Below are positions 32,186-41,525 of a stretch of DNA of 52,708 bases, piece after piece. The notes under the pieces were generated by a model, which searched no databases, had not been told where the DNA came from, and saw only the letters and a list, made by a program, of their open reading frames with translations. How positions within the stretch are numbered: position 1 is the first letter of the stretch; the number at the start of each line of letters is the position of its first letter. The position numbers and the translations under genes are program-made. The DNA comes from Paenibacillus bouchesdurhonensis (lineage in GTDB: Bacteria > Bacillota > Bacilli > Paenibacillales > Paenibacillaceae): contig NZ_LT732548.1 of assembly GCF_900155685.1 (NCBI RefSeq), forward strand, positions 660,240 to 712,947, given 5' to 3'.

Positions 32186-32425
32186 ATGCTCGTTCTGAAG
32201 CGTAAGCTGGGGGAGTCTGTAATGATTGGAGACCAGATTCAGGTTCAAATTTTAGGCATTGAGGGTGATCAAATCAAACTTGGATTTGTGGCACCCAAAG
32301 AAGTTCAAATACTACGCCAAGAGCTTTATATCGGAATTGCCTCCGAGAATAATGCAGCAAGAGAACAACCTAGTGTCATTCAACCGGAGCAAATCTTGAA
32401 CCTGCTTAAGAACTTTAAAATGTAA
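32186..32425 (+). CDS. csrA: Carbon storage regulator CsrA
   Basis: 79 residues. MLVLKRKLGESVMIGDQIQVQ and the KLGFVAPKEVQILRQELY segment are the conserved CsrA strands. It binds ACANGGANGU-type sites in mRNA leaders and blocks ribosomes. A close match lies in the leader of hag, 2.6 kb downstream. The C-terminal 20 residues extend beyond the minimal domain, as in Bacillales. Confidence 0.95.
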   Translation: MLVLKRKLGESVMIGDQIQVQILGIEGDQIKLGFVAPKEVQILRQELYIGIASENNAAREQPSVIQPEQILNLLKNFKM

Positions 32426-32454
32426 TGCCATATTACAATTTAGGTGGGGTTGGA

Positions 32455-32814
32455 ATGAATATTAATCCAATAGGCAAGGAATCACCGGTTCATCATTTTA
32501 GGGGAGCTATGGCAAGGATCAATTCTGACGAACTAGCTCAGACAAGCTTAGCTACACGGAGCCTAGATTATAAATCCTTAACCGATGAAGAGAAATTAAG
32601 TCTTGAAGAAGAAATCAAAAAGCTAAATCACTCGATAGCTTCTTCCGGTAAGCATTTGCAATTCAAGTACAATGAAGATGCCGCTCAGTTGTATGTTGAA
32701 ATTATTGATTTGGAAACGAAGGAAGTCCTTTCTAGCTTGCCGCCGGAGTTTTTGGTGGATCTATCTATCAAAATGAAGGAACTAGTCGGAATGTTTTTTG
32801 ATGAGAAAATCTAA
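32455..32814 (+). CDS. flaG: FlaG family protein
   Basis: 119 residues from ATG 32455, behind AGGTGGGG; an in-frame ATG at 32425 overlaps the csrA stop. The C-terminal half (HLQFKYNEDAAQLYVEIID, then LSSLPPEFLVDLSIKMKEL) is the FlaG domain. FlaG affects filament length in some species. It stands directly before fliD, the usual place. Confidence 0.9.
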   Translation: MNINPIGKESPVHHFRGAMARINSDELAQTSLATRSLDYKSLTDEEKLSLEEEIKKLNHSIASSGKHLQFKYNEDAAQLYVEIIDLETKEVLSSLPPEFLVDLSIKMKELVGMFFDEKI

Positions 32815-32832
32815 AGAAAGGTGTGATTCGAT

Positions 32833-34236
32833 ATGGGAATTAGTTTAATGGGTCTAGCATCGGGTCTAGATACTGCTGAAATTATTAGCAGTCTGATGAA
32901 TATAGAACGTATTCCATATAATAATTTAGAAAATAAGAAAACAAATGTTACTAACACTAAAAGTGTATTCAACAATATCAACTTAAAGCTAAAGACACTG
33001 CGCGATGCCGCAACCAATTTGTCTGATTTGGACTCTTTTAACTTAAGTGGAGCTGTTAGCTCAGATGCAACAAAACTTGCAGCAACTGTCGGGGATAATG
33101 CACTTAATGGTAACTATTCTGTAGAGATCATTCAGTTGGCGAAGCAACAGGTGAATGCGACAGGATCCTTCCAAGTAAAAGAAGCTAACGGAGATGCAAA
33201 GTCATTCAGTAATTCAGACTTGCTTGCTGCCCAGAGTATTAAAATCGGCGGTACTGGTCTTAATTTAGATAATGTTGAATTAGTAGGTAAAACTTTTGAT
33301 GAGGCTCTCGTAGAAATATCGAAACAAATTAACAAGCAATTTGGTGAAGATGTTCAAGCTTCTATAGTTCAAACTGCTGAAGGTATGAAGAGTTTAGTGG
33401 TAACAGCTAAAGAATCCGGGAAGACGATTGATATGGAAGGTACGGGGGCTTTTGCCCTTCAATCCAAAGTAACTTCACAATTAGCTAAAATTAAAGTCAA
33501 TGGAATCGAAGTGGAAAGCTCCAGTAATTCTGTGAAGGACGCGATCCCTGGTGTCACACTGAATTTGTTGGCTGAGAATACCACAGTAAATGTGGAAGTA
33601 AAGCAGGATGTCGATAAAATTGCGGCAAAGGTAGAAACCTTTGTTAATGCATATAACGATGTGGTCAACCTTATTCGTGAAAACACCAAGAAGTTGACTA
33701 ATGAAAAAAATGCCGATGGTTCCTACAAAAATTTTAGGACAAATCTTCAAGGGGATTCATTATTAAGAGATCTCCAGAGAGAGTTATATGACATCGTAAG
33801 CAGTGTTAAGGGTGCTTCTGAAAATGATGCGCTTTTTATGATTGGTCTTGAGATAGATAAAGGTGTAAAGACTGCTGCATTAATGACGGGAAAGCTGGAC
33901 TTTGATAAGGAGTTATTTAAAGAAAAGTTAACGGCTGATCCGAGTATGGTTGAGCAGTTGTTCAAAGGTGATCAAGGACTTGGCTCCGTAGCCAAAGATC
34001 GCTTGAATGATTGGACAAAGGCTAATGGCTTGCTAGCCTCTCGTATGGAAGGCTATGATACAGAGATTAAGTTTATTAATGAACAGATGGAGAGCATGAA
34101 TCAAAGATTGATTCTTAAAGAGGAAGCTTTGAAGAAGCAGTATGTTCAATTGGAAGTAGCTCTCTCTAAATTAAACAGTCAGAAGGAATGGATGGCCGGA
34201 CAACTTAATGCTCTCACAGCTTCGAGTAAATCTTAG
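32833..34236 (+). CDS. fliD: Filament cap protein FliD (HAP2)
   Basis: 467 residues from ATG 32833. The start (MGISLMGLASGLDTAEIISS) and end (LEVALSKLNSQKEWMAGQL) are the conserved parts that form the cap complex. FliD sits at the tip and places flagellin subunits. The variable middle is normal in size. fliS follows after 22 bases. Confidence 0.95.
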   Translation: MGISLMGLASGLDTAEIISSLMNIERIPYNNLENKKTNVTNTKSVFNNINLKLKTLRDAATNLSDLDSFNLSGAVSSDATKLAATVGDNALNGNYSVEIIQLAKQQVNATGSFQVKEANGDAKSFSNSDLLAAQSIKIGGTGLNLDNVELVGKTFDEALVEISKQINKQFGEDVQASIVQTAEGMKSLVVTAKESGKTIDMEGTGAFALQSKVTSQLAKIKVNGIEVESSSNSVKDAIPGVTLNLLAENTTVNVEVKQDVDKIAAKVETFVNAYNDVVNLIRENTKKLTNEKNADGSYKNFRTNLQGDSLLRDLQRELYDIVSSVKGASENDALFMIGLEIDKGVKTAALMTGKLDFDKELFKEKLTADPSMVEQLFKGDQGLGSVAKDRLNDWTKANGLLASRMEGYDTEIKFINEQMESMNQRLILKEEALKKQYVQLEVALSKLNSQKEWMAGQLNALTASSKS

Positions 34237-34258
34237 ATTCTAATAGGAGATGAAAGTA

Positions 34259-34648
34259 ATGGCCATGCAAAACATGTCAGCCTACCAAAGCTACCAGCGT
34301 AATAAATATGAGACGGCTTCGCCTCACCGCCTTACCTTGATGCTGTATAATGGCGCGGTGCAATTTGCCACTCGTGCTGAACAAGCTATTCAGGAGGGCA
34401 ATGTTAAGGATACAAATACATTCATTCAGAAGACGCAGGATATTGTCTATGAATTGATGTCTTCTCTAAATGAACGTGAAGGCGGCGAGCTAGCCAGCAA
34501 TCTTAAAAATATATATTTGTACATCGTTGATCGATTGGTTCAGGCAAACATAAGGAAAGAACAAAGTTATGTTGCTGAAGTCATTGTCCTGCTCAAAGAA
34601 CTTCAATCTGCCTGGGAGCAGATCGGGAAGGAAGTTAGTCTTGGATAA
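34259..34648 (+). CDS. fliS: Flagellin chaperone FliS
   Basis: 129 residues from ATG 34259; an ATG at 34250 lies too close to AGGAG. SPHRLTLMLYNGAVQFATRA near 25 is the FliS signature. It binds the C-terminus of flagellin and prevents early assembly. Its stop overlaps the start of the next gene by eight bases. Confidence 0.95.
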   Translation: MAMQNMSAYQSYQRNKYETASPHRLTLMLYNGAVQFATRAEQAIQEGNVKDTNTFIQKTQDIVYELMSSLNEREGGELASNLKNIYLYIVDRLVQANIRKEQSYVAEVIVLLKELQSAWEQIGKEVSLG

Positions 34649-35036
34649 GCAAAGGGAATCTTTTCTTAATAAGCGACAGAAGCTTTATGCCGCATTGCTT
34701 GAATGTGCACAGTCACAGTTGCGAGTGCTATCTTCTGAGGATATGGAAGATCGATATGGCGAGCCATTTCTACAATTAACACAGCAATGGGATCAAATTT
34801 GCGGTGAAATTGAGGCTTTGGATGAACTGGCTGGAGGCCTGACTGAGTCTTCAATTGCAGCTATAATGGAAGACATAGTTGGTATTCTGAATTTAATCGA
34901 ACAACGTCTTCATGACTCTGTTAACGAAACAGGAGGGGATATGAAATCGGTAAGTGATCGAAAGCTAATGATGAACGCTTACTATGGTATGAACCGTAGA
35001 GGCCAAAGCTCTCTTTATTTTGATGAAAAAAAATAA
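34641..35036 (+). CDS. fliT: FliT-like flagellar chaperone
   Basis: 131 residues from TTG 34641, behind GGAAGGAAG, inside the end of fliS. The helical sequence with a long coil (RQKLYAALLECAQSQLRVL) and position after fliS fit FliT, the FliD chaperone, though this family is weakly conserved. The C-terminal tail (MMNAYYGMNRRGQSSLYFDE) is unusual and polar. Confidence 0.75.
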   Translation: MDKQRESFLNKRQKLYAALLECAQSQLRVLSSEDMEDRYGEPFLQLTQQWDQICGEIEALDELAGGLTESSIAAIMEDIVGILNLIEQRLHDSVNETGGDMKSVSDRKLMMNAYYGMNRRGQSSLYFDEKK

Positions 35037-35053
35037 TTTTTTGATTTTAGGTA

Positions 35054-35081
35054 TAAAGTTATATGAAAGTTTGACCGATAT
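35054..35081 (+). promoter_or_regulatory. SigD promoter of hag
   Basis: TAAA (35054-35057), 15 bases, GACCGATAT (35073-35081), very close to the SigD consensus TAAA-N15-GCCGATAT. The leader that follows is about 50 bases. Confidence 0.85.
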
Positions 35082-35093
35082 ATTATTTAGGCC

Positions 35094-35131
35094 ACAAGGA
35101 TGTAGCCAATATAAACCAAATCACGGAGGAT
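35094..35131 (+). promoter_or_regulatory. CsrA binding sites in the hag leader
   Basis: ACAAGGATGT (35094-35103) matches the CsrA consensus ACARGGAUGU in full. A second GGA site, ACGGAGGA (35123-35130), overlaps the ribosome binding site. Two such sites, one at the ribosome site, are the known arrangement in Bacillus subtilis hag, where CsrA blocks translation. Confidence 0.7.
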
Positions 35132-35138
35132 GATTACG

Positions 35139-35984
35139 ATGGGAATGTTTATTAACACAAACGTTGGCGCGTTGAACGCTAACCGCAACTTGAACTTCAA
35201 CAACACACAAATGGGTAAGACAATGGAGAAATTGTCTTCCGGTTTCCGGATTAACCGTGCAGCAGACGATGCAGCAGGTCTGGCAATCTCTGAGAAAATG
35301 CGCTTCCAAATCAACGGTTTGTCCCAAGCGCAACGTAACGCTCAAGACGGTATTTCCCTGATTCAAACAGCTGAGGGTGCTTTGACCGAAGTTCACTCCA
35401 TGCTGCAACGTATTAACACATTGGCTAACCAAGCTGCGAACGGAACTTATGACACTACTGACCGTGCGAAGATCCAATTGGAAGTTACTGAACTTCTTGG
35501 AGAAATTGACAATATCGCTAAAACGGTTAACTTTAATGGTATTCAACTTTTGGGTGCTGGTGCGGCTACCGGTGCTACGCTTGCTACATCTGTCAGCTTC
35601 CAAGTAGGCGCTGATGCAAATACTACTATTTCTATTAGCCTTAAGAGCATGGCGGCTTCAGGTTTAGCTATTTCTGGTCTTTCAGTTGCTGGATCGAATG
35701 CCACTAACGCAAACAGCGCCATTGCAAAAATTAAAGCAGCAATTAGTACTGTTTCTGAACAACGTGCTACATTTGGTGCGGTACAAAATCGTTTGGAGCA
35801 CACAGTTAACAACCTAGGCGTAATGGTTGAAAACTTGTCTGCTTCTGAATCCCGTATCCGCGATGCTGATATGGCTACTGAAATGACAGCATTCACAAAA
35901 AATCAAATTTTGGTACAAGCTGGTACAGCAATGCTGGCTCAAGCCAACTCTGCTCCACAAGCAGTGCTTAAGCTTTTAGGTTAA
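35139..35984 (+). CDS. hag: Flagellin
   Basis: 281 residues from ATG 35139; an in-frame ATG at 35130 touches the ribosome site. Conserved D0/D1 ends are seen: NTNVGALNANRNLNFNN, then SGFRINRAADDAAGLAISEK, and at the C-terminus ESRIRDADMATEMTAFTKN. The middle region (about 140-190) is short and rich in Ala, Ser and Thr, so it offers sites for O-linked sugars. Genes for chaperones, control and glycosylation surround it. A strong terminator follows. Confidence 0.97.
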   Translation: MGMFINTNVGALNANRNLNFNNTQMGKTMEKLSSGFRINRAADDAAGLAISEKMRFQINGLSQAQRNAQDGISLIQTAEGALTEVHSMLQRINTLANQAANGTYDTTDRAKIQLEVTELLGEIDNIAKTVNFNGIQLLGAGAATGATLATSVSFQVGADANTTISISLKSMAASGLAISGLSVAGSNATNANSAIAKIKAAISTVSEQRATFGAVQNRLEHTVNNLGVMVENLSASESRIRDADMATEMTAFTKNQILVQAGTAMLAQANSAPQAVLKLLG

Positions 35985-36000
35985 TAATTATGTATAATAG

Positions 36001-36026
36001 AAAAGCCTCCTCTTGGAGGCTTTTTT
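36001..36026 (+). terminator. Intrinsic terminator after hag
   Basis: AAAAGCCTCC pairs with GGAGGCTTTT over a four-base loop (TCTT) and ends in six T. Confidence 0.9.
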
Positions 36027-36030
36027 GCTA

Positions 36031-36058
36031 TACATAATTATCTTCAATAATCCGATAA
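36031..36058 (+). promoter_or_regulatory. Possible SigD-type promoter of the glycosylation island
   Basis: TACA (36031-36034), 16 bases, TCCGATAA (36051-36058). The -10 fits SigD well and the -35 less so. If active, it would put the island under the same control as flagellin. Confidence 0.4.
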
Positions 36059-36091
36059 AATAAGTAAACATGAAGGTAAGGAGTAATATTA

Positions 36092-36679
36092 ATGCGCATT
36101 TTTATAGATGGGGAATATAAAGAAGAGCTTGAAATTTTGCAAGGACAAGTTTTTGATTGGTGGAAGGAGCAATGTTCCAAAATTAATAGTGCCGATAAAT
36201 TTGTTTATTCTGTATCTATAGACGGACAAGTAATTTACGATAATTTTGATGAGAGTATCGCAGCTAATTTTTCCCGTATCGATGCATTAGATATACAAAC
36301 TATAACAAAGCGAGAAAGTTTAATTGAAACAGAAAAATCTTTAGTTGAATATTTAAATAGATTTATACCTGCTATTTCAGAACTTTCGGGTTGTTTTTAC
36401 GGAGAACTTACTGAGTATCATTGGGAGAAGTTTAGTTATTTTATTGAAGGATTAAGTTGGATATTGCAATCGGTTGAGTTTATACAATTAATAGTTGATG
36501 TTGAAATTGATCCAATTCATATTTTAACTATGCAGAAGTTAGAGAGTATCATCAAAGAGTTGGAGAGTAGTGTTGAGGAAGAACAGTATGTTATGATTGG
36601 TGATCTGATGCAGTACGAATTAATGCCGGTGTTAGAGAATTATAAAAGGAATATTACACTAACTGGAGAATTACAATGA
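36092..36679 (+). CDS. Unknown protein of the flagellin glycosylation island
   Basis: 195 residues from ATG 36092, behind AAGGAG. It is acidic and mostly helical after residue 70 (KFSYFIEGLSWILQSVEFIQ), with no signal peptide. The N-terminal part (MRIFIDGEYKEELEILQGQV) looks like a small alpha/beta domain. Its stop overlaps the Maf start (ATGA), so the two are translated together and may work together. No known family is recognised. Confidence 0.6.
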   Translation: MRIFIDGEYKEELEILQGQVFDWWKEQCSKINSADKFVYSVSIDGQVIYDNFDESIAANFSRIDALDIQTITKRESLIETEKSLVEYLNRFIPAISELSGCFYGELTEYHWEKFSYFIEGLSWILQSVEFIQLIVDVEIDPIHILTMQKLESIIKELESSVEEEQYVMIGDLMQYELMPVLENYKRNITLTGELQ

Positions 36680-38559
36680 ACATATTGCAAACGAATTTGA
36701 ATTTTTTACGTAATCAGTACCCAGAGGTTTTTGAAATTTTGGATAATGCTGATCCAACTCACACAAATGAGTATATTTCTTGTACTACTAAAAATAATGA
36801 ACCAAACCTGGAAATTCAGGTAGAAGGCAAATCATATTTTTTACACAGTAAATATAATGCTAAGGATGAAGCTAAAAAATGGGTTCGCTCTATTCATCAT
36901 AAAATGGTTGGCTTTAAACACTTATTAATTTTTGGAATAGGATTAGGCGATTTTTTAGAGGAAATACTTCTAACTACGGATGCAAAAGATATATTTATAT
37001 TTGAACCAGACATTAATATATTCCGTGAATTAATCTACAGAAAAGATATTAGAGGTTTGCTATCAGATAGACGTATTAGAATGTTTGCTGTCGGTGGAGA
37101 TGAGATAGTACAGTATCAGATAGCCATATTTTTGGCCGGTTACATTTCAGGGGAATTAATATCCGTTTCCCCGCTAATTTATGAAAAGTTATTTCCACAA
37201 ATGATCAGAAGTTTTGACTCTATAGTAAAGGATGTGATTCTTAAGCAGATATCGACTTTTAATACCTTGAAGATATATCAGAATGAATGGTTGCTAAACA
37301 TTTTGCATAATTTACCGCATGTACTTATGTCGACTTCAATGAAGAAATTGAAAGAAGTATGGCAAGGGCAAGATGCTACAGCGATTATTGTTGGTTCAGG
37401 TCCCTCATTAAAAGAGGACGTGCATTATTTAAAAGAACTGCGTGATAAATGTCTTATAATAGCGGCTGGATCTAGTATTCAGGCAATGAATCATTATGGA
37501 ATACATCCACACTTTGTAGTTTCATTAGAAGGAAGCCATAATTACAATAAAGTATTCGAAAATGTAAATGTCTCGCGAGTTCCTCTAGTATATTGTACAC
37601 AAACTTATCGCAAAGTTGTCGATAGCTATCAATCGGATAAGTTTGCTTCAAAAATTATGAATGATTGTATTACAGAGTATTTTGTTGATAAGGAAATTCC
37701 ATCATATTTTGAAACGCCTACTGTGACTGGAACTGCAATGCAAATAGCTGATTACATGGGGGTATCTAAGGTAATATTAATGGGGCAGGATTTATCATTT
37801 CCGAATGATCAATACTATGCTCCTGGAGTGAATCATTTAAGTGAAGAGCGGAAAAAGTCAGATTTGTCTGTATCGGATATTAAAGTGAAAAATGTAAATG
37901 GAGGAGAAAATAGAACGAACCGGTCAATGCTTGTTCTTCAGAAAGGTGTAGAAATGACTGCTAGGGTATTGAAATCCAGAGGGATAGAGGTTATTAATAC
38001 TTCAAAGAATGGAGCTGCACTTGAAGGAATTAATTGGATTTCAATGGACGCCTTAATTGAGCAATTACAAAAAAGTCCATTGCGAGAATTTAACATCTCG
38101 AGATTTGCTGATGTTCAAAATAAAGAAGAGCTAGTAAGTAGTTTGGAAAAATTAAATTCTAGATTTCAAGAAACGCAAATAGCATTGTCCAAAATGGATC
38201 AGCATGTTGTGAAAATAATTAACTCTTTAGAAAAATTGGATGAGGCTGTTCGTAAAAGGAATATGAATGCTGTAAATAAAGCATTGCTTAATGTAAATAA
38301 ATTATGGAACTGGATTTCTAGACAAGATATTTTTAATGTATTCTATAAGTTTTCCTTAAATAACTACATTAATGTTTACAAGAGATATATTCCAGAAATC
38401 ATGGAGACTAAGGATACTATTGAGAAATCTAAGCTTATTATTACTCATTTAGGGGCCTTAATCAGACAAATAAATGAGTTTAATCCAATTCTGACAACCT
38501 CTATTGAAAGCTTACAGATCAATCTTAAAGATATCATTATTAATAAGAAATTTAATTAG
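36676..38559 (+). CDS. maf: Maf-type flagellin glycosyltransferase (DUF115 / MptE-like)
   Basis: 627 residues. The core (about 235-420) has the DUF115 pattern: DATAIIVGSGPSLKEDVHYL, then CLIIAAGSSIQAMNHYGIHP and VILMGQDLSFPNDQYYAPG. The front holds LIFGIGLGDFLEEIL and DIFIFEPDINIF, a Rossmann-like region. Motility-associated factors of this family attach nonulosonic acids to Ser/Thr of flagellin. The neuBCA genes behind it supply such sugars, which supports the call. Confidence 0.88.
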   Translation: MNILQTNLNFLRNQYPEVFEILDNADPTHTNEYISCTTKNNEPNLEIQVEGKSYFLHSKYNAKDEAKKWVRSIHHKMVGFKHLLIFGIGLGDFLEEILLTTDAKDIFIFEPDINIFRELIYRKDIRGLLSDRRIRMFAVGGDEIVQYQIAIFLAGYISGELISVSPLIYEKLFPQMIRSFDSIVKDVILKQISTFNTLKIYQNEWLLNILHNLPHVLMSTSMKKLKEVWQGQDATAIIVGSGPSLKEDVHYLKELRDKCLIIAAGSSIQAMNHYGIHPHFVVSLEGSHNYNKVFENVNVSRVPLVYCTQTYRKVVDSYQSDKFASKIMNDCITEYFVDKEIPSYFETPTVTGTAMQIADYMGVSKVILMGQDLSFPNDQYYAPGVNHLSEERKKSDLSVSDIKVKNVNGGENRTNRSMLVLQKGVEMTARVLKSRGIEVINTSKNGAALEGINWISMDALIEQLQKSPLREFNISRFADVQNKEELVSSLEKLNSRFQETQIALSKMDQHVVKIINSLEKLDEAVRKRNMNAVNKALLNVNKLWNWISRQDIFNVFYKFSLNNYINVYKRYIPEIMETKDTIEKSKLIITHLGALIRQINEFNPILTTSIESLQINLKDIIINKKFN

Positions 38560-38589
38560 TATTTACATTTTTGTTGGCTGGAGGCAAAC

Positions 38590-39633
38590 ATGACTAAACC
38601 ATTCATTCAAATTGGTGATCGGAAAATTGGTGAAGATTATAAACCTTTAGTTATAGCTGAAATTGGGATTAATCATGAAGGAAGTCTTCAAGTTGCTAAG
38701 CAGATGGTGGATGCTGCTTATACTGCAGGAGCGGAAATCATTAAGCATCAAACTCATGTTGTAGACGACGAGATGAGCCCCGATGCAAAAAAGGTGATTC
38801 CAGGAAATACAGATGTATCTATATATGAAGTTATGGCTCGATGTGCATTAAGCGAAGCTGATGAACTGGAATTAAGGAAATACACCGAATCATTGGGCTT
38901 AATATTCTTAAGTACTCCCTTTTCTAGAGCTGCAGCAGATAGACTTCAAAGAATGGGGGTTCTTGCCTATAAGATAGGTTCAGGTGAGTGTAACAACTAT
39001 CCATTGATTGAACATATAGCTTCATTTGGTAAGCCAATGATTATTTCTACAGGAATGAATGATATTAATAGTGTCAAAAAGACGGTCGAAATTGTGGAAA
39101 GGTTTGATGTTCCTTATGCTCTTCTCCACTGTACCAATGTATATCCAACGCCTCCTTCCCTAGTACGTTTGGGTGGAATGCAGGAACTTCAAAAGGCTTT
39201 TCCGAGAGCTGTTATTGGGCTTTCTGATCACACTCTTAACAATAATGCTTGTTTAGCAGCTACTGCACTGGGAGCATCAATCTTGGAACGCCATTTTACT
39301 GATTTTAAGGATAGACCGGGTCCAGATATTATCTGTTCGATGGATCCGTACGACCTAAGACAACTAATTGAAGGAAGTGCGGAAGTTGCATTAATGAGAG
39401 GTGGAGAAAAAAAGGCAGCAGCAGAGGAAAAACTGACCATTGATTTTGCATTTGCTACCGTAGTTACTATTGAAGATGTTAAGGAAGGAGAATTGTTCAC
39501 AAAGGACAATCTTTGGGTAAAGCGTCCTGGGACGGGAGAGATTAAAGCAGAACATTATAATGATATTCTAGGAAAGCGGGCAAGTCGAGATATAGCTAAA
39601 GATAGGCATTTGATATGGGGAGATGTGGAGTAA
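38590..39633 (+). CDS. neuB: Sialic-acid-type synthase NeuB
   Basis: 347 residues from ATG 38590, behind CTGGAGG. It joins phosphoenolpyruvate to a 6-carbon N-acyl sugar such as ManNAc. The barrel has [34 protein letters not shown] and [17 protein letters not shown]; the C-terminal SAF (antifreeze-like) domain begins near 290 with IDFAFATVV. As I recall it, these phrases resemble NeuB1 of Campylobacter more than legionaminic or pseudaminic synthases, but this cannot be tested here. Confidence 0.92.
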   Translation: MTKPFIQIGDRKIGEDYKPLVIAEIGINHEGSLQVAKQMVDAAYTAGAEIIKHQTHVVDDEMSPDAKKVIPGNTDVSIYEVMARCALSEADELELRKYTESLGLIFLSTPFSRAAADRLQRMGVLAYKIGSGECNNYPLIEHIASFGKPMIISTGMNDINSVKKTVEIVERFDVPYALLHCTNVYPTPPSLVRLGGMQELQKAFPRAVIGLSDHTLNNNACLAATALGASILERHFTDFKDRPGPDIICSMDPYDLRQLIEGSAEVALMRGGEKKAAAEEKLTIDFAFATVVTIEDVKEGELFTKDNLWVKRPGTGEIKAEHYNDILGKRASRDIAKDRHLIWGDVE

Positions 39634-39650
39634 CAGAAAGAGGAGTTTGT

Positions 39651-40790
39651 ATGAAAAAAATCGTATTTGTAACAGGAACGAGAGCTGATTACGGTAAGCT
39701 AAAGTCTCTAATGAAAAAGGTAGAGGAGCATCCAAAATTTGAACTTCACATTTTCATTACAGGAATGCATCTTCTGTCTAAGTATGGAGCTACTTATCAG
39801 GAAATAGAAAAAGACGGTTATATAAATATTTATAAATTTGTTAACCAGAAACTCAATCAACCTATGGACATAACCCTTAGTAATACAATATTGGGCTTTA
39901 GTAATTACGTTTCTGAAATTGATCCTGATCTGATTGTAGTTCACGGGGATCGTATTGAGGCTTTGGCAGGAGCTATTGTAGGGGGAATAAATAATATCCA
40001 AGTAGCACATATAGAAGGTGGAGAGGTTTCAGGTACAATTGATGAATCAATTCGACATGCTATTACAAAATTCTCCCATATTCATATGGTTGCAAATGAA
40101 GAAGCCAAAAACAGGGTTGTGCAGTTGGGAGAGAAGATGGAGACTATTTATGTCATTGGTTCACCTGATATAGATATTATGTTTTCTAATGAACTGCCTA
40201 CTGTAACTAAGGTCAAACAAAGGTATGATATTCAATTCGAAGAGTATGGTATTTTAATGTATCATCCTGTAACTACTGAGATTAATCAACTAAAAGAGAA
40301 TATTAGAGAGGTAGTAGACGCAGTTATTAAGTCAGATAAGAAATATGTAATTATTTATCCTAATAATGATGAGGGTAGTCAAATAATTCTTAACGAATAT
40401 ACCAGAATGGAGCAAAATGACAACTTCAGGATATTCCCATCTATTCGTTTTGAATATTTTTTAACTTTGTTAAGTAATGCTGACTTTATTATTGGAAATT
40501 CAAGTGCAGGTATAAGAGAGGCTGAGGTTTATGGCGTTCCTGCAATTGATTTAGGTAGTAGACAACAAGGGAGATATGACCCCAATAAGAGTAAGAGCAT
40601 CATTCATACAGAGGAAAATGTATTTGCAATTTTATCAGCAATTAGAACAGTATCAGGATTGAAACTCCGTAAAAAATCATCGTTTGGAAATGGTGATAGT
40701 GCAGAAAAATTTATGCGTATTATTGAAGAGCAGACTTTATGGGAGAGAAGTCCACAGAAGAACTTTGTTTCACTAAGTACTCATAGTTGA
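39651..40790 (+). CDS. neuC: UDP-GlcNAc 2-epimerase, hydrolysing (NeuC)
   Basis: 379 residues from ATG 39651, behind AGAGGAG. It would turn UDP-GlcNAc into ManNAc and UDP. Family motifs are KKIVFVTGTRADYGKLKSLM at the front, LIVVHGDRIEALAGAIV near 105, HIEGGEVSGTIDESIRHAIT near 125, and IIGNSSAGIREAEVYGVPAI near 285. It lies between neuB and neuA in a set sufficient for CMP-sialic acid synthesis. Confidence 0.9.
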   Translation: MKKIVFVTGTRADYGKLKSLMKKVEEHPKFELHIFITGMHLLSKYGATYQEIEKDGYINIYKFVNQKLNQPMDITLSNTILGFSNYVSEIDPDLIVVHGDRIEALAGAIVGGINNIQVAHIEGGEVSGTIDESIRHAITKFSHIHMVANEEAKNRVVQLGEKMETIYVIGSPDIDIMFSNELPTVTKVKQRYDIQFEEYGILMYHPVTTEINQLKENIREVVDAVIKSDKKYVIIYPNNDEGSQIILNEYTRMEQNDNFRIFPSIRFEYFLTLLSNADFIIGNSSAGIREAEVYGVPAIDLGSRQQGRYDPNKSKSIIHTEENVFAILSAIRTVSGLKLRKKSSFGNGDSAEKFMRIIEEQTLWERSPQKNFVSLSTHS

Positions 40791-40806
40791 AATAGAGGTA
40801 GATCAA

Positions 40807-41508
40807 ATGTCATCATTAAAAACATTAGCTATTATAACCGCCCGTGGGGGATCTAAGGGAATTCCGTTAAAAAATATTAAATTGTTAAATGGCGTTCCTA
40901 TGATTAGTTATACTATTGAAGCTGCTCTTAAATGTCATTGTATTGATGAGGTGCTAGTATCAACTGATCATGATGAAATTGCGTGTATCTCTCAAACTGC
41001 GGGAGCGTTGGTTCCATTTATAAGGCCTAAAGAGTTATCTACAGATCATGCGAAGAGTATTGATGTAGTTGCTCATGCGATAGAATATTACGAACGAATA
41101 AATAGCTGTTCTATAGATCATATTATACTATTACAGCCAACATCACCTCTTAGAACTGCTGAGGATATTGATGCAGCTTGGAGAGTTTATCTCGAAATGA
41201 GCGCAGATTCTTTACAGAGTGTTGTTGAGGTTAATGATCATCCGTATTATTTAAGAAAAGTTAAGGATGGGCTTTTGATAAACTACGATAGTAATGATTA
41301 TAAAGAAAATTTAAGAAGACAGGATCTGGATAAGATATTTAGAGTAAATGGAGCAATCTATATTGCAAGAAGAGATCTAATCATGAATAAAAAGACTTTC
41401 GTGGGGGAAAAAAACGCGGCATATATTATGAGTAAAGAAAAGTCGGTAGATGTCGATGATAACTTGGATTTTTCATTAGCTGAACTTATTGTCCACAACA
41501 ACTCTTAA
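40807..41508 (+). CDS. neuA: CMP-sialic acid synthetase (NeuA)
   Basis: 233 residues from ATG 40807. It activates the nonulosonic acid with CTP. The signature AIITARGGSKGIPLKNIKLLN is at the front, followed by VLVSTDHDEIA, LLQPTSPLRTAEDIDAA and the C-terminal VDVDDNLDFSLAE. It is a single-domain form without an added esterase domain. Confidence 0.92.
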   Translation: MSSLKTLAIITARGGSKGIPLKNIKLLNGVPMISYTIEAALKCHCIDEVLVSTDHDEIACISQTAGALVPFIRPKELSTDHAKSIDVVAHAIEYYERINSCSIDHIILLQPTSPLRTAEDIDAAWRVYLEMSADSLQSVVEVNDHPYYLRKVKDGLLINYDSNDYKENLRRQDLDKIFRVNGAIYIARRDLIMNKKTFVGEKNAAYIMSKEKSVDVDDNLDFSLAELIVHNNS

Positions 41509-41525
41509 TTAATGAGGTATGCAAT

